This document shows, piece by piece, positions 7,139 to 13,152 of a stretch of 13,152 nt of DNA. The first letter of the stretch is position 1. Each line of letters opens with the position of its first letter. Under the pieces are notes generated by a model that was given only the letters and a program-made list of their open reading frames with translations, searched no databases and was not told where the DNA came from. Source of the stretch: Armatimonadota bacterium (GTDB lineage: Bacteria > Armatimonadota > Armatimonadia > Armatimonadales > Armatimonadaceae); NCBI GenBank assembly GCA_014381035.1, contig JACMIS010000328.1:1-13152 (forward strand), given 5' to 3'. The position numbers and the translations under genes were made by a program.

Positions 7139-8215
7139 TTAGCCGTGCCGCGCGAACGGCGCAACGAGCGGGTCGCCGATGATAATGTTTTTCCACGCGA
7201 GCATCGGCAGGGAGCGCGTGATCGCTTCGCCCGCTGTCATGCCCGCGAGATACGCCCGGATCATCGGGTACGCCTGGGCGCAAAAATTGAGATACGGCTC
7301 CGTGATCGTGCCGGTACCGACCGTCGGACCGTGCGGGTGTGCCATCAACTCCGCCACCGTCGCTTGCGCCGTGGGCGGGGTCGGCTCGGTTTCGCGCCAT
7401 GCCGCCGCCCTCCCGGTGAACGACAGTGACAGGTTCGCTATCGCGCCGGGAAGGAAGTTCAACCGGTCGTTTTCTTCTTTTTGCGTGCGAACATGCTCGA
7501 CGTTCCCGTGCCCGACATATCCCATGTAGGATGCGGGAGGCGGCAACTCCCGAGAACCCACCGGCGCGAGTTCGACCCCCATGGCGAAATCGGTCTTCAG
7601 ATCTTTCAGTTGTGCGTCCCAGAACGGGTAGCCCATACTCCGGACGAAAACCGGGGCGTCATGCGCCTTCGTCGCCCGCTTCGCCCGTTCCACCAGCGCG
7701 AGCGTCGCCGCCAGCGTCCTGCCTTCCAGCCGGGCGACGATGAACGACTTGAAACGCCGTGCGGAGAAGCGGGTGAGCGGTGCTTTCCGCCCCGTCCCGG
7801 CGTAGTAAGGGTTGGGGACGGCGGAATGCAGGGTGCTACCTGCGGCGCGCCGGAGCGGGCTGCTGGCGAGGAGCGAGTCTATCGAAACCGCGCCCATGCC
7901 GTTCGCGCCCTGTGCGGTAGGCAGACCGTCGCTCCACATCGCGATGTTTCGGGAAAGAACGATGTAATCCGGTCGGAACCCGGTCTTCTGGAGGTAGGCG
8001 AACAGCGGGTTCTCAATGTTTTTCTGGTAATCCTCGCCACCCCGGTAGTTCGCCGGACTTTCTTTGGCACCGAGCGGCAACGCCAGCAACTTCGCGGATT
8101 TGCGGAAAGCGCGGTAATACGCGGCGACCCGCAGGGACTCGGGGTTATCACTGTTCGCGATGACCAGAGTCGGGCTGTTCTGTACGACTCCCAATTCGCC
8201 CGGTATTAGTTCCAT
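7139..8215 (-). CDS. TIGR03790 family protein (function unknown)
   Basis: A 358-residue protein that I recognise by pattern as the TIGR03790 family, found in Acidobacteria, Deltaproteobacteria, Planctomycetes and relatives. Matching features are the start VIANSDNPESLRVAAYYRAFR (18-38), the YQKNIENPLFAYLQKTG segment (63-79), IVLSRNIAMW (85-94), a SIDSLL then NPYY block (111-138), FIVARLEGRT with the ALVERAKRA helix (158-181), GYVGHGN (232-238), LPGAIANLS, and the end GTGTITEPYL...GEAITRSLPMLAWKNIIIGDPL. The family has no established function; it is thought to have a caspase/gingipain-like fold, but I cannot place a His-Cys dyad with confidence. Many members are exported, yet no signal peptide is visible here. 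ATG at 8215 has AGGA 10 nt upstream. It is divergent from murQ. Confidence 0.75.
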   Translation of the reverse strand: MELIPGELGVVQNSPTLVIANSDNPESLRVAAYYRAFRKSAKLLALPLGAKESPANYRGGEDYQKNIENPLFAYLQKTGFRPDYIVLSRNIAMWSDGLPTAQGANGMGAVSIDSLLASSPLRRAAGSTLHSAVPNPYYAGTGRKAPLTRFSARRFKSFIVARLEGRTLAATLALVERAKRATKAHDAPVFVRSMGYPFWDAQLKDLKTDFAMGVELAPVGSRELPPPASYMGYVGHGNVEHVRTQKEENDRLNFLPGAIANLSLSFTGRAAAWRETEPTPPTAQATVAELMAHPHGPTVGTGTITEPYLNFCAQAYPMIRAYLAGMTAGEAITRSLPMLAWKNIIIGDPLVAPFARHG

Positions 8216-8269
8216 TGTTTTTGATTCCTGTCTTAATACGCTCTGCTGTAGAGACCATCGCGCGGGCGG

Positions 8270-8275
8270 TACAAT
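8270..8275 (+). promoter_or_regulatory. -10 element (TACAAT) of murQ
   Basis: TACAAT ends 5 nt before the proposed GTG start at 8281, so the transcript would begin at or next to the start codon. This argues against the longer open frame reaching back to a TTG at 8215, which would place coding sequence over the promoter. TGTAGA at 8247-8252 is a weak -35 match (3 of 6) with 17-nt spacing. Confidence 0.5.
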
Positions 8276-8280
8276 ACGCC

Positions 8281-9201
8281 GTGAATATTACTGTGACCAA
8301 TATACCCCTGACCGAACAACCGAATCCGCGCACGGAAAACCTGGACCGATTGCCGACCGTGGAACTGCTGCGACGCATCAACGAGGAAGACGCGACCGTT
8401 ACGGATGCCGTGCGGAAATGCCTGCCGCAGATCGCCCGCGCCGTGGACGCCGTCAGCGACTGTCTGCGGCGCGGCGGGCGGTTGATCTATGTCGGCGCGG
8501 GAACGTCGGGGCGTATCGGGTGTCTGGACGCCGCAGAGTGTTTGCCGACGTTCGGCGTATCGGCGGAGCGGGTGTTCGGGATCATCGCGGGCGGGGAGCG
8601 TGCCCTGTTAAAAGCGGTCGAGGGCGCGGAGGACGACACCGACGCCGGAATCCAAGCGATGGAGGACGCGGCGGTCGCGGAAAACGACGCCGTGATCGGC
8701 TTGTCGGCTTCCGGGGGCGCACCGTATGTCCGTGCCGCGCTCCGCCGTGCGCGGGAACGTGGCGCGGGAGTCACGGTCTCCGTTTCCTGTGTTCCCGACG
8801 CCCCCCTGTCCCGGGAAGCCGCAATCCCTATCGAAGCCGTGACCGGTCCCGAAGTGCTGACCGGTTCGACCCGCCTGAAAGCCGGAACCGCGCAAAAACT
8901 GGTTTGCAACATGATCTCCACCGGCGCGATGATCCGCTGGGGCAAGACCTACGGCAACCGCATGGTGGACGTGCAGACCACGAACGCCAAACTCAAGGAG
9001 CGGGCGAAACGGTTAGTGCGCGAGATCGGGCAGGTCGGTTCGGACGACAAAGCGTCCGGCTTGCTCGCGGAATCGTCCGGGTCGGTAAAGCTCGCCATCG
9101 TAATGGCGCGACGTGACGTGGATGCCGCCAAAGCGCAAACGTTGCTGGACGACGCCGAAGGGTTTCTGTCCGTCGCATTGGGTGAGGGAGGGCGCGAGTA
9201 G
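8281..9201 (+). CDS. murQ: N-acetylmuramic acid 6-phosphate etherase
   Basis: MurQ opens the lactyl ether of MurNAc-6-phosphate to give GlcNAc-6-phosphate and D-lactate, a cytoplasmic step of peptidoglycan recycling. The 306-residue product has the family's opening TEQPNPRTENLDRLPTVELL, the SIS sugar-phosphate site GRLIYVGAGTSGRIG (67-80), the DAAEC motif holding the catalytic acid/base Glu (Glu86), AVEGAED (112-118) with the second catalytic Glu, IGLSASGGAPYV, and the LTGSTRLKAGTAQKLVCNMIST block. Length is close to the usual 300. Start: GTG at 8281, or GTG at 8293; neither has a Shine-Dalgarno, and TACAAT directly upstream suggests a leaderless mRNA. No anmK, nagA, murP or MurR-type regulator is adjacent, so muramic-acid catabolism genes are scattered or elsewhere. 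It is divergent from the TIGR03790 gene across a 65-bp shared promoter region. Confidence 0.95.
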   Translation: MNITVTNIPLTEQPNPRTENLDRLPTVELLRRINEEDATVTDAVRKCLPQIARAVDAVSDCLRRGGRLIYVGAGTSGRIGCLDAAECLPTFGVSAERVFGIIAGGERALLKAVEGAEDDTDAGIQAMEDAAVAENDAVIGLSASGGAPYVRAALRRARERGAGVTVSVSCVPDAPLSREAAIPIEAVTGPEVLTGSTRLKAGTAQKLVCNMISTGAMIRWGKTYGNRMVDVQTTNAKLKERAKRLVREIGQVGSDDKASGLLAESSGSVKLAIVMARRDVDAAKAQTLLDDAEGFLSVALGEGGRE

Positions 9202-9210
9202 GTCACCGGT

Positions 9211-9226
9211 GCGGTATGCGTACCGC
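9211..9226 (+). terminator. Short hairpin after murQ
   Basis: GCGGTA (9211-9216) and TACCGC (9221-9226) pair around a TGCG loop, 9 nt after the murQ stop, followed by GTGTCCTTTTCC. The short T-run makes a weak intrinsic terminator plausible. The rest of 9227-9290 is a pyrimidine-rich stretch with no gene. Confidence 0.4.
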
Positions 9227-9291
9227 GTGTCCTTTTCCGGAACCATTCCCTCTCCCCTATGACCTGCCCCCTATCCCCTCCCTTACTCGCC

Positions 9292-9320
9292 TTGCCTCAA
9301 ACCCGATTCTGTGCCATAAT
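9292..9320 (+). promoter_or_regulatory. Sigma-70-like promoter of the TPR-lipoprotein unit
   Basis: TTGCCT (9292-9297, 4 of 6 to the -35 consensus) is separated by exactly 17 nt from CATAAT (9315-9320, 5 of 6), and TG at 9312-9313 makes an extended -10. The transcript would start near 9327, leaving a leader of about 67 nt before the ATG at 9394. This is the most complete promoter in the window. Confidence 0.6.
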
Positions 9321-9393
9321 GACGGTAAGCATTCGACGGAGAAACCACTCCCTCACCGCCATCGTTTCTCGACCCGTTTAAACATCAACGCTT

Positions 9394-10287
9394 ATGTCCG
9401 TGAAAACCGGCACTGCCGAAGACACCGTGATGACCGACAATAACGCCGCAAGACTCGTCGGTTCGACCACGCTTGCGCTGCGCGAAACCCATCACGCCGC
9501 GCTGGTCCCGGCGCAACTCGCCCGCGAAACACGGTCCCTGCGCCGCGCCGACGCCCTAGTCGCCGCCGGACACCCGGATAAAGCGGTCGCACACCTGCGC
9601 CGCCTGACCCAGACCGTTCCGGGGACGACCCGCGCTTCGCTGAAAATGGCGAGCCTTTTGAAGGAGTCCAAGCGGATCGGCGAAGCGTTGACCGTGCTGC
9701 GCCGTGCTACCGAGGAAGCCCCCTCGAACCCCGCGCCGCATGAAGCGTTAGCCGAACTGTCGCTGGAAGTCGGCGCGACCGACGAAGCGATCACCAGCGC
9801 GAAACTGCTCCTCACGCTCGTACCGCGTTCGATAACCGCACGCGATATCCTATCGGCGGCGTATCTGCAGCGCGGGCTGCTTTCCGACGCCCTCCGCGTC
9901 GCGCAGGAGTTGTGCCGCCTCGACCCGAACGAACCCCTGCATCATTTCAAGCGCGGCGTCCTGCTCCAGCAAATGGGGATCGTCGGCGGCGCGACGGAAG
10001 CGTACCTGCGCGTGCTCGCCGACTGCGCGGGCGACGAAGAGTACGAGGATGATTTCGTCGGCGAGACGCGCGACGCTCTGGAAATGCTCGACCGGTATCA
10101 ACTGCGGCAGATCGCCATTCTCGCGGTTGAGGACATGGTATTTCGGGCCAACCTTCAGCGAGACCCTTTCGAAACCGCGACGGCGAAAGGCTTTCGTCTC
10201 TCCCCCGCGGGCATCGCCGCGCTTGGTCGAATCGCCCTCGATGAATTGCCTTCCCCGCCGACGTGGCGGCACCGGTACTACCATTGA
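9394..10287 (+). CDS. Tetratricopeptide repeat protein with five phased TPRs
   Basis: A 297-residue soluble protein. Residues 47-216 divide into five consecutive 34-residue TPR units with no gaps (47-80, 81-114, 115-148, 149-182, 183-216). Each has the small residue near position 20 and the first four end with Pro at position 30 (Pro76, Pro110, Pro144, Pro178). TPR arrays form a superhelix that binds partner peptides. A C-terminal helical region follows (about 217-297) containing RDALEMLDRYQLRQIAILAVEDMVFR and a RDPFETATAKGFRLSPAGI block, which looks conserved but which I cannot name. No signal peptide or membrane segment, so cytoplasmic. The lipoprotein gene starts 18 nt after its stop, so they are probably one transcript. 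No clear Shine-Dalgarno precedes the ATG at 9394; the in-frame ATG at 9430 is an alternative. Confidence 0.85.
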   Translation: MSVKTGTAEDTVMTDNNAARLVGSTTLALRETHHAALVPAQLARETRSLRRADALVAAGHPDKAVAHLRRLTQTVPGTTRASLKMASLLKESKRIGEALTVLRRATEEAPSNPAPHEALAELSLEVGATDEAITSAKLLLTLVPRSITARDILSAAYLQRGLLSDALRVAQELCRLDPNEPLHHFKRGVLLQQMGIVGGATEAYLRVLADCAGDEEYEDDFVGETRDALEMLDRYQLRQIAILAVEDMVFRANLQRDPFETATAKGFRLSPAGIAALGRIALDELPSPPTWRHRYYH

Positions 10288-10305
10288 CAGTGTAAAAGGA
10301 AAAGT

Positions 10306-10827
10306 ATGCGCTCATTTCGTTTCGCTCCCGTTCTCGCCCTGAGTTGTGTTTTCGCGTTCGCGCTCGCCGGTTGCGGCGGATCGGACACGGTAACCCCGAC
10401 GCCTTCTGGGTCACCCGCGAGCAGAATCACGTTCGCCGGACAGTATGAGGGCTTCTGGGAAGCGGCTACGGAACCGGACGACAAGGTGAACAACCGCGTT
10501 ACCATCAATGGTCCGGCGACCATCACCGTCTCCGACGACGGCACCTTCACCGCCGTACTGCAAAACAGCACTGCCTACACGTATGGGGTTTTCACCGCGA
10601 AAAACAAAACGCACACGCTGCGCGGTACCGTGCGGGAGTCCGGCTACTTTACCGCGAGCGTGACGGTGAGCGAAACGGTCAACAGCGAAGTCGTTACGAC
10701 AACGAATACCGTGTCCGGTTCTCTGGTCAAGCCAATCAACGGGGGAGACCGGTATCGCGGCACCATCGCGCTGACGAACGCGCGCGTGGAGATCCCCGGC
10801 GAGATAGATCTTTCGCGTAAAAATTGA
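10306..10827 (+). CDS. Small secreted lipoprotein, function unknown
   Basis: A 173-residue protein with a classical lipoprotein signal: MRSFRF, a hydrophobic core and the lipobox LAGC, with Cys23 the expected lipidation site, followed by a Gly/Ser/Thr/Pro-rich linker (24-40). The mature part is rich in Thr, Val and Asn with alternating hydrophobic residues, and reads as a small beta-barrel or beta-sandwich domain: GQYEGFWEA opens it, and ITVSDDGTFTAVL, HTLRGTVRESGYFTASVTV and RYRGTIALTNARV are successive strands. I do not recognise a family. AAGGA at 10296-10300 is a good ribosome site 5 nt before the ATG. It lies 18 nt downstream of the TPR gene, so both are likely made together. Confidence 0.82.
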   Translation: MRSFRFAPVLALSCVFAFALAGCGGSDTVTPTPSGSPASRITFAGQYEGFWEAATEPDDKVNNRVTINGPATITVSDDGTFTAVLQNSTAYTYGVFTAKNKTHTLRGTVRESGYFTASVTVSETVNSEVVTTTNTVSGSLVKPINGGDRYRGTIALTNARVEIPGEIDLSRKN

Positions 10828-10936
10828 CGGACGGAATCACGTTTCGTGCAGGAGAAACGCGGGTTCATAGCCAATAGGCACGTCAAGGAACGTTTCGCCG
10901 GACCGGTGTAGTGGTTCGCTTCGCCGGGACGATAAA

Positions 10937-10941
10937 AAGGA
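10937..10941 (+). promoter_or_regulatory. Ribosome binding site that fixes the receiver-protein start
   Basis: AAGGA 8 nt before the ATG at 10950 supports that start over the in-frame GTG at 10911, which has no Shine-Dalgarno and would add 13 residues not expected for a receiver domain. No convincing promoter or terminator is seen in 10828-10936. Confidence 0.6.
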
Positions 10942-10949
10942 CCGCAAGC

Positions 10950-11369
10950 ATGGTATCCGAAGTAGCAACAGCGGGGACGCCCCCGGCAAGCCGTATCCTG
11001 GTGGTGGATGACGAACCGGTGATCGTGCGCTTGATGGAATTCGTCCTCGACCGACAGGGATATAACGTGCGTACCGCGTCGGACGGCGAAGAAGCGTTGC
11101 AGGTCGTCGGCGAGTTCCAGCCGGAATTGATCATTCTCGATGTCATGATGCCGCGCAAGGATGGGTATACAGTCGCGGAAGCGATCCGTGCCGATCCCGA
11201 TCATGCCCTGGTGCCGATCATCATGCTTTCCGCGAAAGCGCAGGACGCGGATGTCGAGCAAGGCTTGGCGGCTGGTGCGAACCTGTACCTGACTAAACCG
11301 TTCGAGCCAGACGGACTGCTCGAAATCGTAGCACAATGCCTTGCCGCGAGCCGCACGCGCGGAACTTGA
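10950..11369 (+). CDS. Stand-alone CheY-like response regulator receiver protein
   Basis: A 139-residue protein made of one receiver domain. It has the acidic pair of RILVVDDEP (Asp20, Asp21), the phospho-acceptor LDVMMPRKDG (Asp64), the switch residue of IMLSAKAQ (Ser94) and TKPFEP (Lys116). A histidine kinase would phosphorylate Asp64; without a DNA-binding or enzyme domain the output must be protein contact, as in CheY or Spo0F-like relays. No kinase gene lies in the window, so its partner is encoded elsewhere. The gene is preceded by a 122-bp gap after the lipoprotein gene and followed by a hairpin, so it may be its own unit. Which pathway it serves cannot be told from sequence. Confidence 0.93.
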   Translation: MVSEVATAGTPPASRILVVDDEPVIVRLMEFVLDRQGYNVRTASDGEEALQVVGEFQPELIILDVMMPRKDGYTVAEAIRADPDHALVPIIMLSAKAQDADVEQGLAAGANLYLTKPFEPDGLLEIVAQCLAASRTRGT

Positions 11370-11377
11370 AGCGCGTG
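11354..11377 (+). terminator. Hairpin spanning the stop codon of the receiver gene
   Basis: CACGCGC (11354-11360) and GCGCGTG (11371-11377) form a 7-bp perfect stem with a 10-nt loop that contains the TGA stop at 11367-11369. GTTATCG follows, not a T-run. It may end or stabilise the receiver mRNA. The remaining 11378-11454 stretch is AT-rich (AATATAT at 11394-11400) and may hold a promoter for the next gene. Confidence 0.35.
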
Positions 11378-11454
11378 GTTATCGTCCGAAGAAAATATAT
11401 CGGGCTTTCCGAGATTACAGAAAACAGGTTTGAGGAAGGAAAGAAAACCGCAGG

Positions 11455-12267
11455 ATGTCCGTTCCCACCCCACCCGCACTCGATGGCGGTACCTGGTCGC
11501 CCGAGCGCGAGCTCATGGAAGCCGCGCCGCGCCGCTATGCCCCCTCTCCCTACCCGGATCTGAATCAGCCGAACGCACCGATTCTCCTCGGGCTCGGCGG
11601 GGCACTACTGGTCGTCGGGATGATACTGTTTTTCGTCGCTTCCAGTAATGCGACCGGGATTTCGGACCTGCCCTATATCGTCGGCGGTGCCCTGTTCGCC
11701 CTCGGCGGTGCCGTGATGGTCACGGTCTTTCCGGCGAAGATGAAACAGCACCGCGACCGCGCCGCGAACCTGATAGAGAACGGTGCCCCGGTGATGGCAC
11801 GCATCGTTAAAGTGGATAACTCGACCGGCGACTCCGAATACGGGCGCATGGTCACCTATATGGTGACACTCCCGGGCATGAACGAGGAGACGCGGCGCGA
11901 AGTAAAAGCCGATGACCGCGTCCTTCCCAAACGGATTCCGGGACCGGCAACCGCGCTACTCGATTTCCGCACCTCCGACATCGAACTGTATTGCGCCCTG
12001 CCGTTCGTCGCGGTCAGTAAGTTCGCGACCGCCCCGGCGAAGACCGATCTCACCTCGCAGACCGGTATCCCGACAAAACCAGTCGAAATGCCGACCATGA
12101 CTGCCCCCACGCAGTCGCAATCGCAGACACAATCGCCTACACCGGCCGGTGGCATGTCTCCCCTCAGCGGTATGGGAACACAACCTGCCCCGACCGCCGA
12201 ACCCGAAACCAAGCCCAAAGAAACCAAACGTGGCGGTGGCGCGGCAAAACTCCCCTGGGAAAACTAA
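11455..12267 (+). CDS. Two-TM membrane protein with a DUF3592-like soluble domain
   Basis: A 270-residue protein of unknown function. Residues 1-40 are Pro-rich and cytoplasmic-looking. Two hydrophobic helices follow (about 42-62 and 72-92) joined by a short loop. The next part, about 105-190 (ENGAPVMARIVKVDNSTGD, RMVTYMVTLPG, then a basic/acidic stretch and LLDFRTSDIELYCALPF), looks like a small beta-rich domain of the DUF3592 kind, in which a residue-changing channel-like or membrane-scaffold role has never been shown. The tail (about 191-270) is low-complexity Pro/Thr/Ser/Gln, ends with a Lys-rich GGGAAKLPWEN and looks disordered. GAGGAAGGA at 11432-11440 is 14 nt before the ATG, longer than ideal. 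It is unclear whether it works with the receiver protein upstream. Confidence 0.72.
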   Translation: MSVPTPPALDGGTWSPERELMEAAPRRYAPSPYPDLNQPNAPILLGLGGALLVVGMILFFVASSNATGISDLPYIVGGALFALGGAVMVTVFPAKMKQHRDRAANLIENGAPVMARIVKVDNSTGDSEYGRMVTYMVTLPGMNEETRREVKADDRVLPKRIPGPATALLDFRTSDIELYCALPFVAVSKFATAPAKTDLTSQTGIPTKPVEMPTMTAPTQSQSQTQSPTPAGGMSPLSGMGTQPAPTAEPETKPKETKRGGGAAKLPWEN

Positions 12268-12283
12268 GCGGCTGGCATGATCC

Positions 12284-12328
12284 GGCGCGGGCGCGAAGCG
12301 GCGTCCCATAGCCGGTGTCGCCCGCGCC
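12284..12328 (+). terminator. Large GC-rich hairpin after the two-TM gene
   Basis: GGCGCGGGCG (12284-12293) pairs perfectly with CGCCCGCGCC (12319-12328). Inside, CGGC (12299-12302) pairs with GCCG (12311-12314) around the loop GTCCCATA, so the whole 45-nt element folds as a stem with an internal loop. It starts 16 nt after the stop at 12267. No U-tract follows. It is a candidate terminator or small structured RNA. The 12329-12501 stretch is without a gene I can support. Confidence 0.45.
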
Positions 12329-12501
12329 CTCGATCGGCTTTCGACGCCGCGCTTGAAACTCTGTACCACATCATGGGGATGAAGACACCCCCAAGACGCT
12401 TCCACATGCCCACGTTCGATGCGTATACGCGTTGGGGTGCCGACTATCGCGAGTTTTGTGCCGGTCGTCGCACAGACGGCACTCGACCGATTTACAAGGC
12501 G

Positions 12502-12507
12502 TAGAAT
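12502..12507 (+). promoter_or_regulatory. Candidate -10 element (TAGAAT) of the universal stress protein gene
   Basis: TAGAAT (5 of 6 to consensus) lies in the only AT-enriched part of the 282-bp gap, 42 nt before the ATG at 12550. TTTACA at 12491-12496 is a good -35 hexamer (5 of 6) but lies too close to TAGAAT for the two to work together. Confidence 0.35.
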
Positions 12508-12549
12508 ACACCAGAGCACATAACCATCTGGAAGGTATAGAGTAAAGTC

Positions 12550-13083
12550 ATGTATAAAACGATCCTTGTTTGCGTTGATGAGACGCCGCTTAGCGAACGT
12601 GTCACCCGAGTCGGGGCGGACCTCGCCCGCCGGTACGGCGCGGGCATCGTTCTTATCAGTGTGGTTGATCCCGCCCGTGTCACCGGGAAAACCTATAGCG
12701 GACTGGAAGCCGTTCAAATGGTGGACCAACACACCCAAACACTGAACACGAGTGTGCACCGATTGAGTGCGCAACTCCGCGACATGGGCGTTCGTAACCG
12801 TCACGTGGTGGTACCTGGTCGCTCCGCCGAGACTATCATGAAAGTGGCGGAAACCGAGTCGGCGGACCTGATCGTCGTCGGTAGCAAGTCACTCGGACGG
12901 CTACGCGCATGGCTCGATAACGATCTTTGGAGTGAGTTGTCGCACAAAGCCGCGTGCAATGTTTTGCGCGTCACGGCGAACAGCCCGACGGAGGGGTACA
13001 ACCTCGACGCACAGAACGGCGGTGGCACCCCGGTGCGGGTGGATCCGGGCAATCTGCTACCCGCCCCTTTGTCCACGCTATAG
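12550..13083 (+). CDS. Universal stress protein (UspA) family, degenerate ATP motif
   Basis: A 177-residue protein with the Usp fold: the first strand ILVCVDETPLSERV (5-18), GIVLISVVD (32-40), the GRSAETIMKVAETESADLIVVGSKSLG region (90-116) and CNVLRV (136-141). ATP-binding members have Gly-x-x-Gly-x(9)-Gly-Ser/Thr here; this protein has GSKS at 111-114 and Asn-Asp at 124-125 where Gly-Ser should be, so ATP binding is doubtful and it may belong to the non-ATP UspA type. A 36-residue Gly/Pro/Asn-rich tail extends past the domain; most single-domain Usps end near 145. GGAAGG at 12530-12535 is 14 nt before the ATG. It is the last gene in the window and probably stands alone. Confidence 0.88.
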   Translation: MYKTILVCVDETPLSERVTRVGADLARRYGAGIVLISVVDPARVTGKTYSGLEAVQMVDQHTQTLNTSVHRLSAQLRDMGVRNRHVVVPGRSAETIMKVAETESADLIVVGSKSLGRLRAWLDNDLWSELSHKAACNVLRVTANSPTEGYNLDAQNGGGTPVRVDPGNLLPAPLSTL

Positions 13084-13092
13084 CCAGCGCGT

Positions 13093-13108
13093 CCGGGGTA
13101 TCACCCGG
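13093..13108 (+). terminator. Weak hairpin after the universal stress protein gene
   Basis: CCGGG (13093-13097) and CCCGG (13104-13108) form a 5-bp stem 10 nt after the stop. It is followed by CAATCGTTAG, not a T-run, so this is a low-confidence terminator call. Confidence 0.25.
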
Positions 13109-13129
13109 CAATCGTTAGTATCGCGTCGT

Positions 13130-13142
13130 CCCCCCGGGGGGG
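13130..13142. repeat. Run of C6-G7 at the window edge
   Basis: Six C residues are followed directly by seven G residues, a self-complementary homopolymer pair 10 nt from the end of the sequence. It is either a genuine palindromic junction or an assembly or sequencing artefact at a contig end. Confidence 0.6.
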
Positions 13143-13152
13143 CCAGGGCCGC

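Noticed and set aside
7481..8209. A 242-residue plus-strand frame over the TIGR03790 gene
   Set aside because: Antisense shadow with no recognisable motif or ribosome site.
8215..8280. A 22-residue N-terminal extension of MurQ from a TTG at 8215
   Set aside because: It would cover the TACAAT promoter element, lacks a Shine-Dalgarno and adds residues that MurQ proteins do not have.
12277..12504. A 75-residue plus-strand frame in the gap before the universal stress gene
   Set aside because: No ribosome site, its first third is Arg-rich and coincides with the large hairpin at 12284-12328, and it resembles no family I know. A small gene cannot be excluded.
11956..12804. A 282-residue minus-strand frame across the two-TM gene, the gap and the universal stress gene
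   Set aside because: It crosses two well-supported plus-strand genes and its product is low-complexity.

Overview
The window (about 13.2 kb, GC-rich) looks like a chromosomal segment from a member of the Armatimonadota or a close relative. The strongest clue is the 300-residue DUF1559 prepilin-like protein. Its N-terminus ([16 protein letters not shown], then a [11 protein letters not shown] stretch and a conserved Cys-x-Ser-Asn-Met-Lys-Gln motif) is the style I associate with that phylum rather than with Planctomycetes. The TIGR03790-type protein, the DUF1552 remnant and the TPR protein fit the same broad group. No rRNA, tRNA, CRISPR array, transposase, phage or plasmid gene was seen.

Layout. 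Positions 1-1399 (+) hold the end of a DUF1552 protein and a membrane-anchored M28 metallopeptidase. Positions 1442-2146 (-) hold a METTL21-like methyltransferase gene interrupted by an in-frame amber codon. Positions 2296-4311 (+) encode a calcineurin-like metallophosphoesterase with a roughly 200-residue helical insertion inside its catalytic domain. Facing it is a leftward group: a TIGR03790 family protein (7139-8215), the DUF1559 prepilin-like protein (6098-7000) and a Tat-exported 5'-nucleotidase family protein (4404-6041). From 8281 onward all genes point right: murQ (peptidoglycan recycling), a five-TPR protein followed closely by a lipoprotein, a stand-alone CheY-like receiver protein, a two-TM protein and a universal stress protein with a degraded ATP motif.

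Functional picture. Much of the content concerns the cell envelope: an exported phosphohydrolase, a prepilin-like surface protein, a cell-wall recycling etherase, a lipoprotein and a membrane peptidase. I see no single coherent pathway. The TPR-lipoprotein pair is the only clear two-gene transcription unit, with an 18-nt gap and a good promoter upstream. The most noteworthy observations are the amber-interrupted methyltransferase, the coiled-coil insertion in the metallophosphoesterase, GC-rich hairpins at several gene ends, and a recurring TANAAT-like -10 element, in two cases placed so that a leaderless or near-leaderless mRNA is likely. I found no convincing evidence of a wholly new multi-gene system.
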